Assembly: GCA_964035795.1 (NCBI GenBank)
Contig: OZ038320.1
Span: 9,260,671 to 9,324,670, forward strand
Direction: 5' to 3'
Source of the DNA: Pterobdella sp. o SKG-2022
Lineage: Eukaryota; Annelida; Clitellata; Hirudinida; Piscicolidae
Length of the DNA: 64,000 nucleotides
Position 1 is the first letter of the stretch, and each line of letters opens with the position of its first letter. Made by a program: the position numbers and the translations under genes. Of this stretch, positions 38,277-49,187 are shown piece after piece. The notes under the pieces were generated by a model. It was not told the origin of the DNA and did no database searches. It was given only the letters and a program-made list of their open reading frames with translations.

Positions 38277-41200
38277 TTAACCGTAACGAAAGATGCCTCG
38301 CTTTAAGACATTGTTGTTTTGTGGGCTGCTGTGGCTGCGAGCTTTAGACCCGCTTTTACCATCCTGCTCAAAAGGATGCGAGAAAGGATTGTAAGGATGG
38401 CGCGAAAGGATTCGGGGGACAGGAATCCATACTATGTCTCTCTCATTCCTTCCCTCGTCGCTCTCATCTGCGTTGAAAAAAACAGTATGTTTCTAATAAA
38501 ATATATTATATATCAATTTTTTAAACTTATGAATAAATTCTTCTTTAGCTGATCACTGGAACTTGAAATTGAGTTTTTATTTGAATGGCTCTAAAGTCGA
38601 ATTATACGTTTAATGGCCTGTTGAAGGCGTTAGATTTGCTTCATAAAAACAAGCTAAACAAACGCTGGACCATTGCACTCAAACGATTTTTGTTCGGTAG
38701 GATCCCTGATGGAATGTCCAAATCAAACTATGGCAAACTTTTCAGGGTTGCAAATAAAAAGTCTTGGAACTCAAAACTAAATCCTCAAATTTAACATTTC
38801 ACCAAGTGTAATGATACTATATAAAAGATTATAATAGAGATATTCTAAAGTTTACCATAAAAATCAAGGCAATACTGAAAACAACTTTTGAAAACTTACA
38901 TGAAAATTTCAATCAAGGAGTAATAAATGGTTAAAAAGCTCCCAAAACTCTTCTTAAACATGAGAACGCATTATAACAAGTTAATGAGCTTTTAAATATT
39001 AAGATAAATTCACGTTAATTTTAATCTTCAAACAAGTCTTCAAATGTTTAACGTCATGGTATATCTTGCTTCTAAAAAGCAATTGCAGTTCATTTTATTG
39101 TCTTCACTTAGTGTTTTTTGATGTTTTCATACTGAATCTTTTTCTAGTTTTCATTTTAATAATTAAAGTTCATAATTTTCGTTTCAAAAAAGTCAGTGAA
39201 ATTTAATCGATAAAAGTTTCAGCTAATGTTTTTTGAAAAATAAATATTATTAAGCTTCGTTTCATTAAATTATTTATATCTTTATTTTATTTTCGAAGTT
39301 CAAGGAAGTCACCGGGTAGTTATGCTTTATGGCACTTTAAGAAGCATACGGCTGAACAGTGCTTGTTTTGAAAATTTTGAATTTATTGGCTTTATTTTGT
39401 TCTATTTGAATATAAAAGTCTTTGGGTTTTCATTGTTAAAATCGTTAATTAAAAAACAGTTAAATTGAACTTTTAGGAGCCATCTTTATGTGTTTAAATT
39501 TTTTGAAAAGTTTATACGCCAACTTACGATTTTTTTTTCATACATTTATTGAGGCAAACAAAAATACCTATAGTTAACTAGCTGGAATTTTATGGTGAAT
39601 ATAAATTCATCGATAAATAAACATATCTTTGCTCTTCTAATAAATGTATTGAAAGCTTCATAAATTGACGTAAAAATCTTTCGGAAAACGCTTAAATTTA
39701 AGTTTGCAACTTACTTAAAAAAGTACTATCACCTGTTTCTTCAATTTTATCATCGATTGTGAACTTCATAAATGAGTGTTTAACATTAAATTGCTCACCT
39801 TTTCCTATTTTTTCCTTACTTAACTCCGGTTTTAAACGATTTTTTTCTATTTCCCGTAACCAAAAAAGTATTCTTCAATAATCTTGAATATTTTAGACAG
39901 AAACACAAGTAAAAACGTTTTAAAGGTTTGTTGAAAATCTTTCAACTGCTTCCGGCACTCATCACATGAAAAAACAGTCCTCGAGATTATTGCAGTCAGA
40001 AGAACGTCACTTATGAAAGTCTGTCCAGAGTTTGAGGAAGATTTGTCTTAAAAGCAGTTCGCTCGTGAAGTTGAACTCAATTAGAAGGTCTTAGAGAATC
40101 CCAGCTACCTTAATCTCTATTATGCACTATGAACTCTGTCGTTTTTTGAAAATAATGAATGGAGAACTTCTTGGATCTCTATATGATTAAAAAGTATGAA
40201 AATCTGTTTATTGTATAAATTTTATATTATACGATGAGTGGTATCATTTTCTATTCAGACATCATCGACTTGCCTATTAACTTTCTGTTTATATTCTATG
40301 TATTTTTATTTTCGGGCAGGTTTACGTTATTTTAAACAAGTTAAGTTTATTTTAAACTCCTATGTTTTCATTGGTGAGACTCTGAAACGACAAGCATAAA
40401 TTCAGGTCGCACTAACCCATATAATTCAGTCTTTTTAAAGGCTCCACAGTTTCTTTTTAAAAAATTCACTTGGTTATGTTCATCTTTTTTACCCTAGCAA
40501 ATAGGTTAGGAAATCTTTTTATCATGAATTTTCTTACTAAAAATAGTTATTCAAACAAAATCAAAGCTTCCAAAACTTTATGAGATCAAAATTAGTTTTC
40601 GTCGTCATGCTATTTTTTCTTCAAACCATAATGCTCACAAAATAGATACAAAATTTCTCATTTAGAGCTTCCAAATATACTTTATAAAAAATCATAACTT
40701 TTTCAGACATCTACTTTATCCCATAGGTTGAACAAGATGCAGGGATTACCATTTCAAGTGTCAGTTGTATTTGCTAACGTGTGGTCGATTACATCATAAC
40801 GTAATTATCATATCGTGTTCATATTATATTTGCCACTATGATAATTGTCTCAGTTTGATGGTTGTATGCGATTTTGTCGTTTGAAACCAGCTCTTTCGGG
40901 AATGATACATCAGTTTGATAGGCAAAATTTTGATGATATTGAACGTAACAGCTTCGGTTTATATTTCAAATAAATTTTCAACTGAAAATTAAAGTAAACC
41001 GTTGTTTTTCAATTAAAAATCTTGCTAAAAATGTTAAAAGGAATTTCTTCAATTCCCTAATTGAATACAATTTCATACACAATCTTTTTAAAGCTTTTCA
41101 GATTTTTCTTTGAAACGCTGCCATGAAAAATTAAAAATTAAAGAAAGCATTGAAACTTTTTCAAAAATATAATTATTTAGACATTTTTTTTAATTTGGAA

Positions 41201-43087
41201 CCATTTAAAGTTTCTAAATGCCACGTGGTTTGTCACTGAAGCATGAAAATAAAACCTTGAGGCTAAAAAGTTTTTTTTTAAAACTTTTAATAGCTTAGTT
41301 AAACTAATAATAGTATTTACCTATTGACTTACGCTGAATAAATGAACTTCAGCAGATTTTAAAGTTATGAGCATCTAATAATGTAGGAACTATGAATTTG
41401 AAAGTGCAGAAGTGTGCGATTAGAAAAAACACTGCTAATTTTAAATTTTATTTTATTAGTATATAAAGCTGTTTTAAGTAATTTTCAAGATATCAATTAT
41501 TTATAATCTTCGTACTTTTGTATAGTAAAAATCATTTTTGCTTCCTTGAACGGTAGAAGGACGTTAATAAACGATAAAAACGTAGAATATTTTTTTAACA
41601 TATATTTATGTTTCATCATCGAAAATTTGATTTTTGAGATTATTGCAGCTTTTCATTTTGCGGTACAGTTATTTTGGCATCGACAGTCAAATAATAACAG
41701 GTGGCATTTATAAACGATTTGAAATTATATAAGTTTTCGTGAAGTTCTGTTTTGAATTGCTGGTTATTTATTGAAATAGACTTTTATCAAATACTGTATG
41801 TTAAATTTTCATAGTAATAGTGAAAATGAGAAACAAAGTCAAAATAATTGGACTATCATTTAGTGATTTTCTTACTGATACATAATTTTCAATTTAATAC
41901 AATGCGGTATTTATAAAAAGCTTTTCCTTGTTTTTTAAAGCATTTTTTACGAATTTAATGTAGCGAAAACACACTGTGGAACAGGTGCTAAATGTGGGTT
42001 CCACGCGGGCTCGAGCCCGGCAACTTTAGATAATTAACCTAATGCTCTACCAGCCGACATGTATTATTTTATTATTAAAAATTGTGTTCATTATTTTATA
42101 CGGCTGAGTCTCAGTTTTAATGATTTTAAATATTCAATCAACTCATTCAAGAACAACTTTATTCTGAATCATTCTATTTTAATTTAGTGCCATTGACTCA
42201 CATTTTCAAATACTTTAATTTTGTAAAATAAAAATATATAGAATAAAAGATTACTATTCAAAAAAACAACTTTACAGAGGTTTAAATTTTTATTATCAAA
42301 TGAATTAAAGTGAAAAGCATTTAGGTACTATAAGGATAGATCTTATTAAACTATATAAAAAAAACTTGGTTCTTGACACGCATCGACAAAATGACAACCA
42401 TCCCCAACCAACTTATCATAAATACCTCAAAAAGAAATTCTGCCTAAATGGTAATAAAAACAATTAGGTTTGAAAAGATTTTTCTAGAAAATATTGTTAT
42501 CATGATGAATTAAAAGCCCACTACGAAAAGAAAAGTATTCAAAAACATTTTAACTTTTAAAATAAATTTTAATTATTTATACAGTGTTGCAAATTATTTG
42601 ATCAAGCCATAGTTTTCAAGCCCGTTATTACAAGGTCGTAACTCACACCGAATACTTGAATTATTGTTAAACGTTTATCGTTTAAAAAGAAATCATTTTA
42701 AAATATATTAAATTCTTGTGTAAAAGGCTTGTTTTATTGTAAATTTGTTTGAAGAAAAAACTGTCAAAAATTTTTATGTATTTTCAATAAATCTTCATTT
42801 GTTTAAAATTCAATTTTGGAGTTTCCAATTTCGTTTTCAAGTTAATGTTTAGAAATTTTAGTCCACATTACGAGATTTAGTGTTCCTTTTATTGTCAAAA
42901 ATTAAATTTATAATTATTTTATGAGTATTTGAAACAAAACTGCAAAAAACTTGATGGTTTTTCGAATTTTTATCTAACAAAATAGTAGTGATAAATTGTT
43001 AGTCTCACCTTGATAATAAATTGTAGATGCCATAACATTTGCTACCACTATCAGCAGAAGCACTGCTTTGAGAATTGCCTTGGTCAT
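38277..43087 (-). CDS. GIFRYamide-type peptide precursor B
   Basis: Two exons, 43087-43009 and 38467-38277, give 89 residues across a phase-1 intron of 4.5 kb. Exon 1 has the same 79-nt length as in gene A. It encodes a signal peptide (MTKAILKA, core VLLLIVVANV, probable cleavage after MAS). The donor is CAAG|GTGAGA and the acceptor TTTTTTCAACGCAG. The propeptide shares with A an acidic ESDEGRN start, an Ile/Pro-rich part (IVWIPVPRIL against PVWRPLHRIP), HPYN, PQNNN and the end LKRGIFRYG-stop. The middle differs in sequence and length, which shows selection on the ends. Predicted product: GIFRY-amide, secreted by a neuron or gland cell. It lies upstream of A in the same orientation, a head-to-tail tandem duplication. 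Confidence 0.82.
38547..38716 (-). CDS. Candidate alternative 3'-terminal exon, copy B
   Basis: This is the partner of the block in gene A: same length, one mismatch, same place about 80 nt before the GIFRYG exon. The acceptor is CATTCCATCAG with the exon starting at 38705; the phase-1 frame ends at TGA 38641, and the AATAAA signal is conserved. The predicted coding part is identical in both copies. The single mismatch falls in its 3' UTR. Confidence 0.5.
41975..42060 (-). repeat. tRNA-like sequence or tRNA-derived SINE remnant
   Basis: On the minus strand GGCTGGTAGAGCATTAGG resembles a D-arm/A-box. A 5-bp stem follows with a seven-base loop TTAATTA (would-be anticodon AAT). Then comes a T-arm-like palindrome GGGCTCGAGCCC resembling a B-box. 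The acceptor stem does not close and loop position 37 is T, unusual for a tRNA, so this is more likely a pseudo-tRNA or SINE head than a working gene. It lies in the intron of peptide gene B. Confidence 0.45.
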
Positions 43088-43124
43088 TCTTTCTGTAGAT
43101 TCACACGGCTCGTGTTTCACTCAC

Positions 43125-43131
43125 TTATATA
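43125..43131 (-). promoter_or_regulatory. TATA box of peptide precursor B
   Basis: GGTATATAAG on the minus strand, 38 nt before the start codon of precursor B. It has the same core and orientation as in gene A, so the promoter was duplicated with the gene. Confidence 0.65.
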
Positions 43132-43885
43132 CCATTTTCTAGCACATATATACCTTTATGCTGATTTGATTTTAATTCTAATAAACACTTTTAAATGCTA
43201 AGAAGTAAATTTAAATTTTTTTTCAAATATTTTTAATTGAAATGAATAGGATTTTAATCAACCTAGTTCAGCTGAATTAGAAATAAAAAATGTACCATTT
43301 CAAGAGATTTTGTGTTATATAACAAATTTTGTTTAATTTTTGCTAGCGACTCTACAAAAAAAGATTTTTCGAAAATTCTAAAAACTCAAAATAAAACTTG
43401 TTTAAAAACTTTAAATTTCAAAACATTATCAAAATGTAGAAAAAGAACATGAAACATTGTTGACTAACGAACTGATTACTATCAAGTATTTTCCGAAACT
43501 TGAAATCAGAATTATTTTTTAAAGATTTACCCAAGAAAAATGCATTAAATGGTGAATATTCTGATTTCAGTTCGATCTAATCAACACACGGCCACGTTTC
43601 AAATGATACTTCTCAGTAAGCCAGGGTATTGAGGTAGAATTATACTTTATAGTCCCATTAATTTAATGATTTTGTCATCTTTGAAAGGGCGTCAATACGA
43701 AATTCGTCCTTATTTTATTTGAAATAAATACATAATAGGTTGTGAGTTACGAATGTTTATTAATTTTAAATTAAATTTCAATTTACTTTTTTATTTAATA
43801 AATTTATCGAAAACCCAGTAAATAACCATTAAATTTAGATTTCAAGCCTTTACTAAACCCAAAAATTTATTTCAAATTGGTTATT
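43132..43885. other. Intergenic between ATP5PF and peptide gene B
   Basis: AT-rich spacer holding the ATP5PF 3' flank and the sequence upstream of precursor B. No gene seen. Confidence 0.5.
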
Positions 43886-44722
43886 TTAGCGTTCAAACCA
43901 AGGTTTGTCATCATCATCTTCCTCTTCCACTTGACCTTCTGCTACTTCCTCAACCACTTTTTCTTTACTGTGATCTCCTTTCAAGCTTAAAGACTCAATT
44001 TCAGGCTCTGAGAAAAAAATTTATAATGATTGTTTATTTTTGTTAGCCAGTTTTATTAAAATTGAATAAAGTATGTGAATTCCTTTATTTAATAATATTT
44101 GCATGTCTTGCTAGCTGCCTTGAAAATATTAATGATAACAATGGATCAAGATGACATTAGAAACCAAATTTGAATTAAAAAAGAAATCAAATAATTCAAA
44201 ATTGAGAAAAATTATGAAAATTAGAAAAAAAACAAGGAATGAAACAGAACTTTTGAAAAAAAAGTATAATTATCCTCAAAATTTGAACATGAACTTTTCA
44301 AAGAAAAAGTTTAAAAAACCTGCAAATTGGAAAGTGGGGAACTTTGTGAAATCTTGTTTGTCCGCTCCATACTGTTTTGCCAACTTTTCCATTTCATCAT
44401 GAAGCTGTTTTTGGATTTCAGGTGAAGCCTCAAACAATTTTCCTCCTTGAGATCTATCAATAAAAAAATTAATAAATGAATCTCAACATCAAACTAGAAA
44501 TTTTATGCTAATAGACCAATGTAAAATAAAATTTATATAAATAAGTTTTAAGAGAAAAATGCGTACAAACTTGCTCTTTTGGGCGTATTCGTTAATTTTA
44601 TCAACAAAAAGCTTTTGAATAGGATCAGTGGCAGCTTGCAAACAGGGGGTATTAATGCTAAGACTTTTTTTTGCCAGTCTGGCAAAAGTACTCTTAGAAA
44701 ACAAAAGCGATCGTGACAACAT
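43886..44722 (-). CDS. ATP5PF: Mitochondrial ATP synthase coupling factor 6
   Basis: Three exons, 44722-44571, 44453-44320 and 44007-43886, give 135 residues. Coupling factor 6 is part of the peripheral stalk linking F1 to FO in the inner mitochondrial membrane. An N-terminal presequence (MLSRSLLFSKSTFARLAKKS) rich in Arg, Lys and Ser precedes the conserved DPIQKLFVDKINEY. SQGGKLFEASPEIQ follows, then the signature FPTFQFAEPEIE. The C-terminus has an acidic extension (EGQVEEEDDDDKPWFER) not present in the 108-residue human precursor. The start codon is 314 bp from that of a divergent plus-strand ORF, so the two may share a promoter. Confidence 0.95.
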
Positions 44723-45036
44723 CTTTTTTTAAACTGTCAAATATAATTAATATGTTAATTTGATTAATTATGGAAATAATTCCGTCAAGGCAAACACGAA
44801 TTCTCTCACCAGAGCCAAGGACGAAAATTATGTTTCTAATTCCTAAGGTCTTTCTAAAAAATAGTTATAAAAATCAATAACGTTTTAAAAAAAAAATATT
44901 TTTTTAGTTTAAATGAAAATCGAAAAAAATTTTTTTAAATTAAAATCTTTAATTTACCTTTAAATGGAACTTAATTTACCTTTATTTATAGTAACTATTT
45001 TGAAAACTGGTTATATTTTGTGCGTCGAAATTTTCA

Positions 45037-45246
45037 ATGAATTTTCAAAATGAACCTCACGGTTATGAAGTTGAATGTGAAAATTTAGTGAAGGAGTTGG
45101 AAAGAAAGATAACTACTGAAATAATTCTAAATGAAACTGCAGAATATTGTGAAAATAGAAATTTGATTGAAGAATCTTTGAAATTTCAACTTTTAAAATT
45201 AGATGACAATTTTTCTATTCACAACAATTCTCAAAAGATATCATGA
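45037..45246 (+). CDS. Small acidic helical protein, unknown
   Basis: A single-exon frame of 69 codons starting MNFQNEPHGYEVECENLVKE. It is rich in Glu, Leu and Lys, predicted largely helical, perhaps a short coiled coil (LVKELERKITTEI, ESLKFQLLKLDDN). No family recognised. Its base and residue composition is much more protein-like than the surrounding AT-rich frames. It diverges from ATP5PF across 314 bp, the usual spacing of paired housekeeping genes. No intron or signal peptide is evident. Confidence 0.55.
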   Translation: MNFQNEPHGYEVECENLVKELERKITTEIILNETAEYCENRNLIEESLKFQLLKLDDNFSIHNNSQKIS

Positions 45247-45905
45247 CTACTTGGCCTTTCTGGGCTCTTTTTTTACATCAGTTTAATATACATTTAAATT
45301 TTCAAATTTTTATCTTTTATTTTCACAAAATTAAAGTATGTTTAAAACATAGCATTGGCCACATTTTTTTAAGTTTTTCATCATAACAATTTCATTGTGA
45401 AAAATAATTTTATTCTTCAAATAAAAATACCATTCAATATACCACAAATAAATGTATTGGCATTTCCAAAATTTTTAACACATATATAAAAATATTACAA
45501 CTGAATCATCAAAAACATTACTAAATTACCAATCACTAGATGGTTTATTTTATTCACAAAGCACAGTTTTCTTTGACAATGTATCATTTACATTTTTATT
45601 AATTGAAAATGTTACACTGTTAATGAGAAGAATTGTATTTCATGAAATAAAATGTTTATCGTTCAATAATTTAGTATTTGTAAATAAAAAATCAAAAAGT
45701 ATGTTAATTTCTAAATGGGTAATATTTTGTATAATATGTAATCATTTTTATATAATTACAATTAACAGAGTATTTTTTTTTAGTATTATAAACGATATAA
45801 TGTTACACAGATAACAATGATGACTGATTTGAAATAAAATAACTTTTCATTGCATGTATTAGGTGGTATGGGCTATAACATTACAATGAATAAAATTTAA
45901 AACGC
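45247..45905. other. 3' flanks of the small ORF and SLC35E1
   Basis: Convergent 3' regions. TTTATT on the plus strand near 45544 (AATAAA on the minus strand) could end the SLC35E1 transcript. No gene seen. Confidence 0.4.
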
Positions 45906-48900
45906 TCAAATCTCTATTTTAGTTTTAAATTCATGGCTTCTCATCACTAAACTTTCTACACTGGTAATAACAACATTTGCTGGAGAAAGTGCAGATAGAT
46001 CTTGAGATAAATCATCCGCGTATTGATTTTCTTTGCTAATTTCCTTAAGTGTTGCATTATTTTGTATATGAGAGGGTAGAGACGACTCCACTTTTAAGTA
46101 TTGATCGAGTTTAGCCTGAAATTAAATATTAAAGATTAAAAAGCTATAAGAACCTGAGCTCGTACGATAAATAGCGTTGAATACACATTATTTAAAGAGT
46201 AGCCTAAAAATAAATTAATTAAAAAATGGAAAGAATAGGTTTGATTAAATCGAGAAACTTTCTAAAGAACTATCAGCTACAAAAAGCTTCAAGAATTGAT
46301 AACATATAAAGCTCCTGTTTGATTTCGAATTATATTGCTAACACGAATCAATAACTATATTAGTGGCCTGAAAATTATAATGTGAAAAAGTTAAAGCCAA
46401 AAAAGTTTTTATAAGCTTTATTAATTCAAAAAGCTTTTCGATTTTTAAGAAACTATCATCAGTTGAGAAAAAAATTATAAAAAGATATATCATGATACAA
46501 AAGAAGGGAAGCAGGACTTAAACTCCAAATTATAACATCAAACAATAATTGCACCATTCATGAATGCTTCAAATAGATCTCATGAAATAGAAAAATATTA
46601 CATCATTAACAAATTTCAAAAAATTTTCAACATCTATGTTTTTCTCTTTAAATTATTTACTTTTCTTTACAAACTTTTCTAATGGATTATGACAAGGTTT
46701 TACTTGTTAAAAATTTTAGCTAATTAAAAATTTTCTCTATGTGTTCTTATAAATTCTCATGGTTTGAAGTTTTATTGGTAAAATTCAAGTTTAAAAAATA
46801 ACATACGATGTCTCTATATATACTATATTATATACCATGAATCCATTCGTAAGAGGTTTTTACAAAAGGTCATGAGTTTTCAAAAAGTACTTCTTGATTT
46901 TAAAAGTGAAGATCATCGATTAACCATTATTCTACTATGCATTACGTTAACTATATTCAACTTAGCGATTGTAGTTAAATGCTGCTTTCTTGTTATAATC
47001 TGGATAACAGTAAGCTTCGAGAGGATGTATCGACAAAATGATATTCTGGAATTGTTGTCATTCGGCTTAGACTACAACGCATGGGCAAACTGCCCAAATG
47101 TGGAAGAGCAAATTTTGAATTCGATAATTTCAAGTTGAACTTTAGGTATCTTTAGATTGTTCTCATGTACTTGTGCCAAAATTGGACTATGCAGCTGGCC
47201 GCGATTTTGTTATACTCAAAAACGAGTATTTCTCACTGCATTAAATGTGTATGGAACAGTCCGTCTACCTTGACCTCAAAATAAAAAAGTTCACATCTTG
47301 AGCAATGTGCCTTGCTTCTCATAATTGAATCGTTCGCCGGTTTCAAATGTAAACGCTACCAGAATATCAGTTTGTCAATAACTACTAATCTATGCTATGA
47401 GTCTATGCTAATTAGGTTATAACAAAAAAAGGCCTGTAATTACAGGTATTGGAAATGTTACCATTTAACCTCATATGAACACCAAAACTACTATATACCA
47501 CATAAATGTTGAATTTAATCTAAGTGATGTTTATTAAAACTGAATATATCTCAAAATAATTCTTACTTTTTGGTATAATAATACTCCAAAAGTAGCAATG
47601 AACATTCCCATGACGTTAGGGAAGGTAACAGGATTGGCTAGAACTAAAATGGAAGCTGAAATAATGGCGATGCGTTTGGTGCAATTGACAACAGAATAAC
47701 TCAAAGAAGATATCATTGCCATAACTTGGAAAGCTGCAACATTCTGCATGAAATAACATAAACCGTCTACTAAGAATAATATTAGTAGCCTTTCTTTCTT
47801 CTTTGTTTGTACCTAGAAAATACAGTATGATTTTTTGGATTGTTGTCTTTAAATTGATGCTAAAGTTATAAGGAAAATACTTAAAAGTGAAAGTTGAAAA
47901 ACAACTTGTTACAACATTGAAGTGTAAAATTGCTTCTAGATCCCAATATATCCATACAGGAAAAAAGAACAGTGTAGCCAAAAATGCCAAAGCAAGCAAA
48001 AATGTTAAAGGGTGTAAACTACGATCCTTAAGAGCCTAAAATAAACAGACGTTTATGATGATATTGATTTAATGGAATTTTATGTGAATCTTTGAAATAA
48101 GAGTTCAAAATATATGAAATCAAAAGATCATTACTTTTTTTGAATAAATGTTTTGTAAGGCAATGATGATGGTAGAAATAAGAGCTGAAATAAGACCTAG
48201 AAAATTGAAAGAAATTTCGGTAAGAGAGGATATCAAAACTCCTAAAATGATTGGAATCAGGCTAACATAGATCTGTTGATATTAAGTTTTGAAATTAAAA
48301 TAATTTTTTTGTCTATGGTAAATCAATGAACTTCATATATGAATCATGAATTTGATAACCTGGAATGTCTGATGTTCTTTCAAAATAGTTTTTGTCAAAA
48401 TGACGGTAAAGAGAGGAAGAGTGGCTTTGACTGTAAACATAATTTTCACATATATTAAAAGTATCCAAAGTGCATATGTGAGTTAAAAACACTTTTTAAA
48501 TACAATTTACCTGTATGGGCATATGAAACAGGCATTTTCCAAATACTGATATGTGTAAATGCAGAAGAAAAAAATTTTCCTAAAGCTAAAAAAAGTAAAC
48601 TTTTGAACCATGGACTGAAAAATTGAATAAATTTTATTTATGAAATTTTACAATTACTGAGAAAAATGAGGCACCTTCTAGTATAGTTGGATGGCATAAA
48701 AACAGTTCCTTTAGTAAAACATTTAATATAAGGCACTAGGAAAAAACATAATAAAGCCATGTGTACCATTGTGAGAGTGAGTGGAAAAGGAAACTCACTC
48801 AAAATCATTTTTCCTACAATACCCATCAATGAACTTACTGTATACCACACAAAACATAAAATTGAGATTTTAAACACTTTTTTAAACTGCAGATGTAATT

Positions 48901-48934
48901 GTTTTTCAAACATTTTGATTTTTTTGAAATTCAA
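45906..48934 (-). CDS. SLC35E1: Solute carrier family 35 member E1-like transporter
   Basis: Seven exons chain in phase: 48934-48675, 48614-48511, 48430-48360, 48272-48135, 48035-47913, 47812-47567 and 46115-45906, about 383 residues. It is a drug/metabolite transporter of the nucleotide-sugar/triose-phosphate translocator type with about ten membrane helices, expected in Golgi or ER membranes; the human E1 substrate is not well defined. Diagnostic segments: [107 protein letters not shown] and [11 protein letters not shown]. The tail after [11 protein letters not shown] is hydrophilic and diverged. It starts 253 bp from NDUFB9, head-to-head. The last intron (47566-46116) holds a plus-strand 88-codon frame of doubtful meaning. 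Confidence 0.95.
46872..47138 (+). CDS. Doubtful ORF inside SLC35E1 intron
   Basis: An 88-codon frame on the strand opposite SLC35E1, inside its last intron. The N-terminal half has hydrophobic runs ([20 protein letters not shown]); the C-terminal half ([20 protein letters not shown]) looks more protein-like. No family recognised. The following 250 bp is slightly less AT-rich than its surroundings. It may be a mobile element remnant or chance. Confidence 0.2.
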   Translation: MSFQKVLLDFKSEDHRLTIILLCITLTIFNLAIVVKCCFLVIIWITVSFERMYRQNDILELLSFGLDYNAWANCPNVEEQILNSIISS

Positions 48935-49187
48935 TTTTTTTTGTATATTTTAACTTTAGTTAAAGAAAATGTTACTATGAGGTCCGCAGGTGATCATGTT
49001 TTTTGTTTTTGAATTCTTTTTTAACATGTCATTTCTGAATAAAGTTAATTAATAAAAAATAAATTTTTGTTTTAAAAAAAAATTTTAAAACTTGTTGTTT
49101 GCTCGACGGAATTTTTGTTGTTTTAATATTTTAAAATTTAGAAGAGTTAACTAACGTTATCTTCGATGGTTGTTTTTTAACCTCGAA
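48935..49187. promoter_or_regulatory. Putative bidirectional promoter SLC35E1/NDUFB9
   Basis: Only 253 bp separate the two divergent start codons, so both 5' UTRs and core promoters must fit here. No TATA box is evident. The arrangement is inferred from gene positions. Confidence 0.5.

Noticed and set aside
38319..38552. Plus-strand frame over the gene B final exon
   Set aside because: The opposite strand is conserved with gene A at protein level and keeps the KRGIFRYG end; gene A has no matching plus-strand frame.
47616..47999. 127-codon minus-strand frame within SLC35E1
   Set aside because: It runs through an intron; the true reading uses exons 48035-47913 and 47812-47567 in a different frame for the second part.
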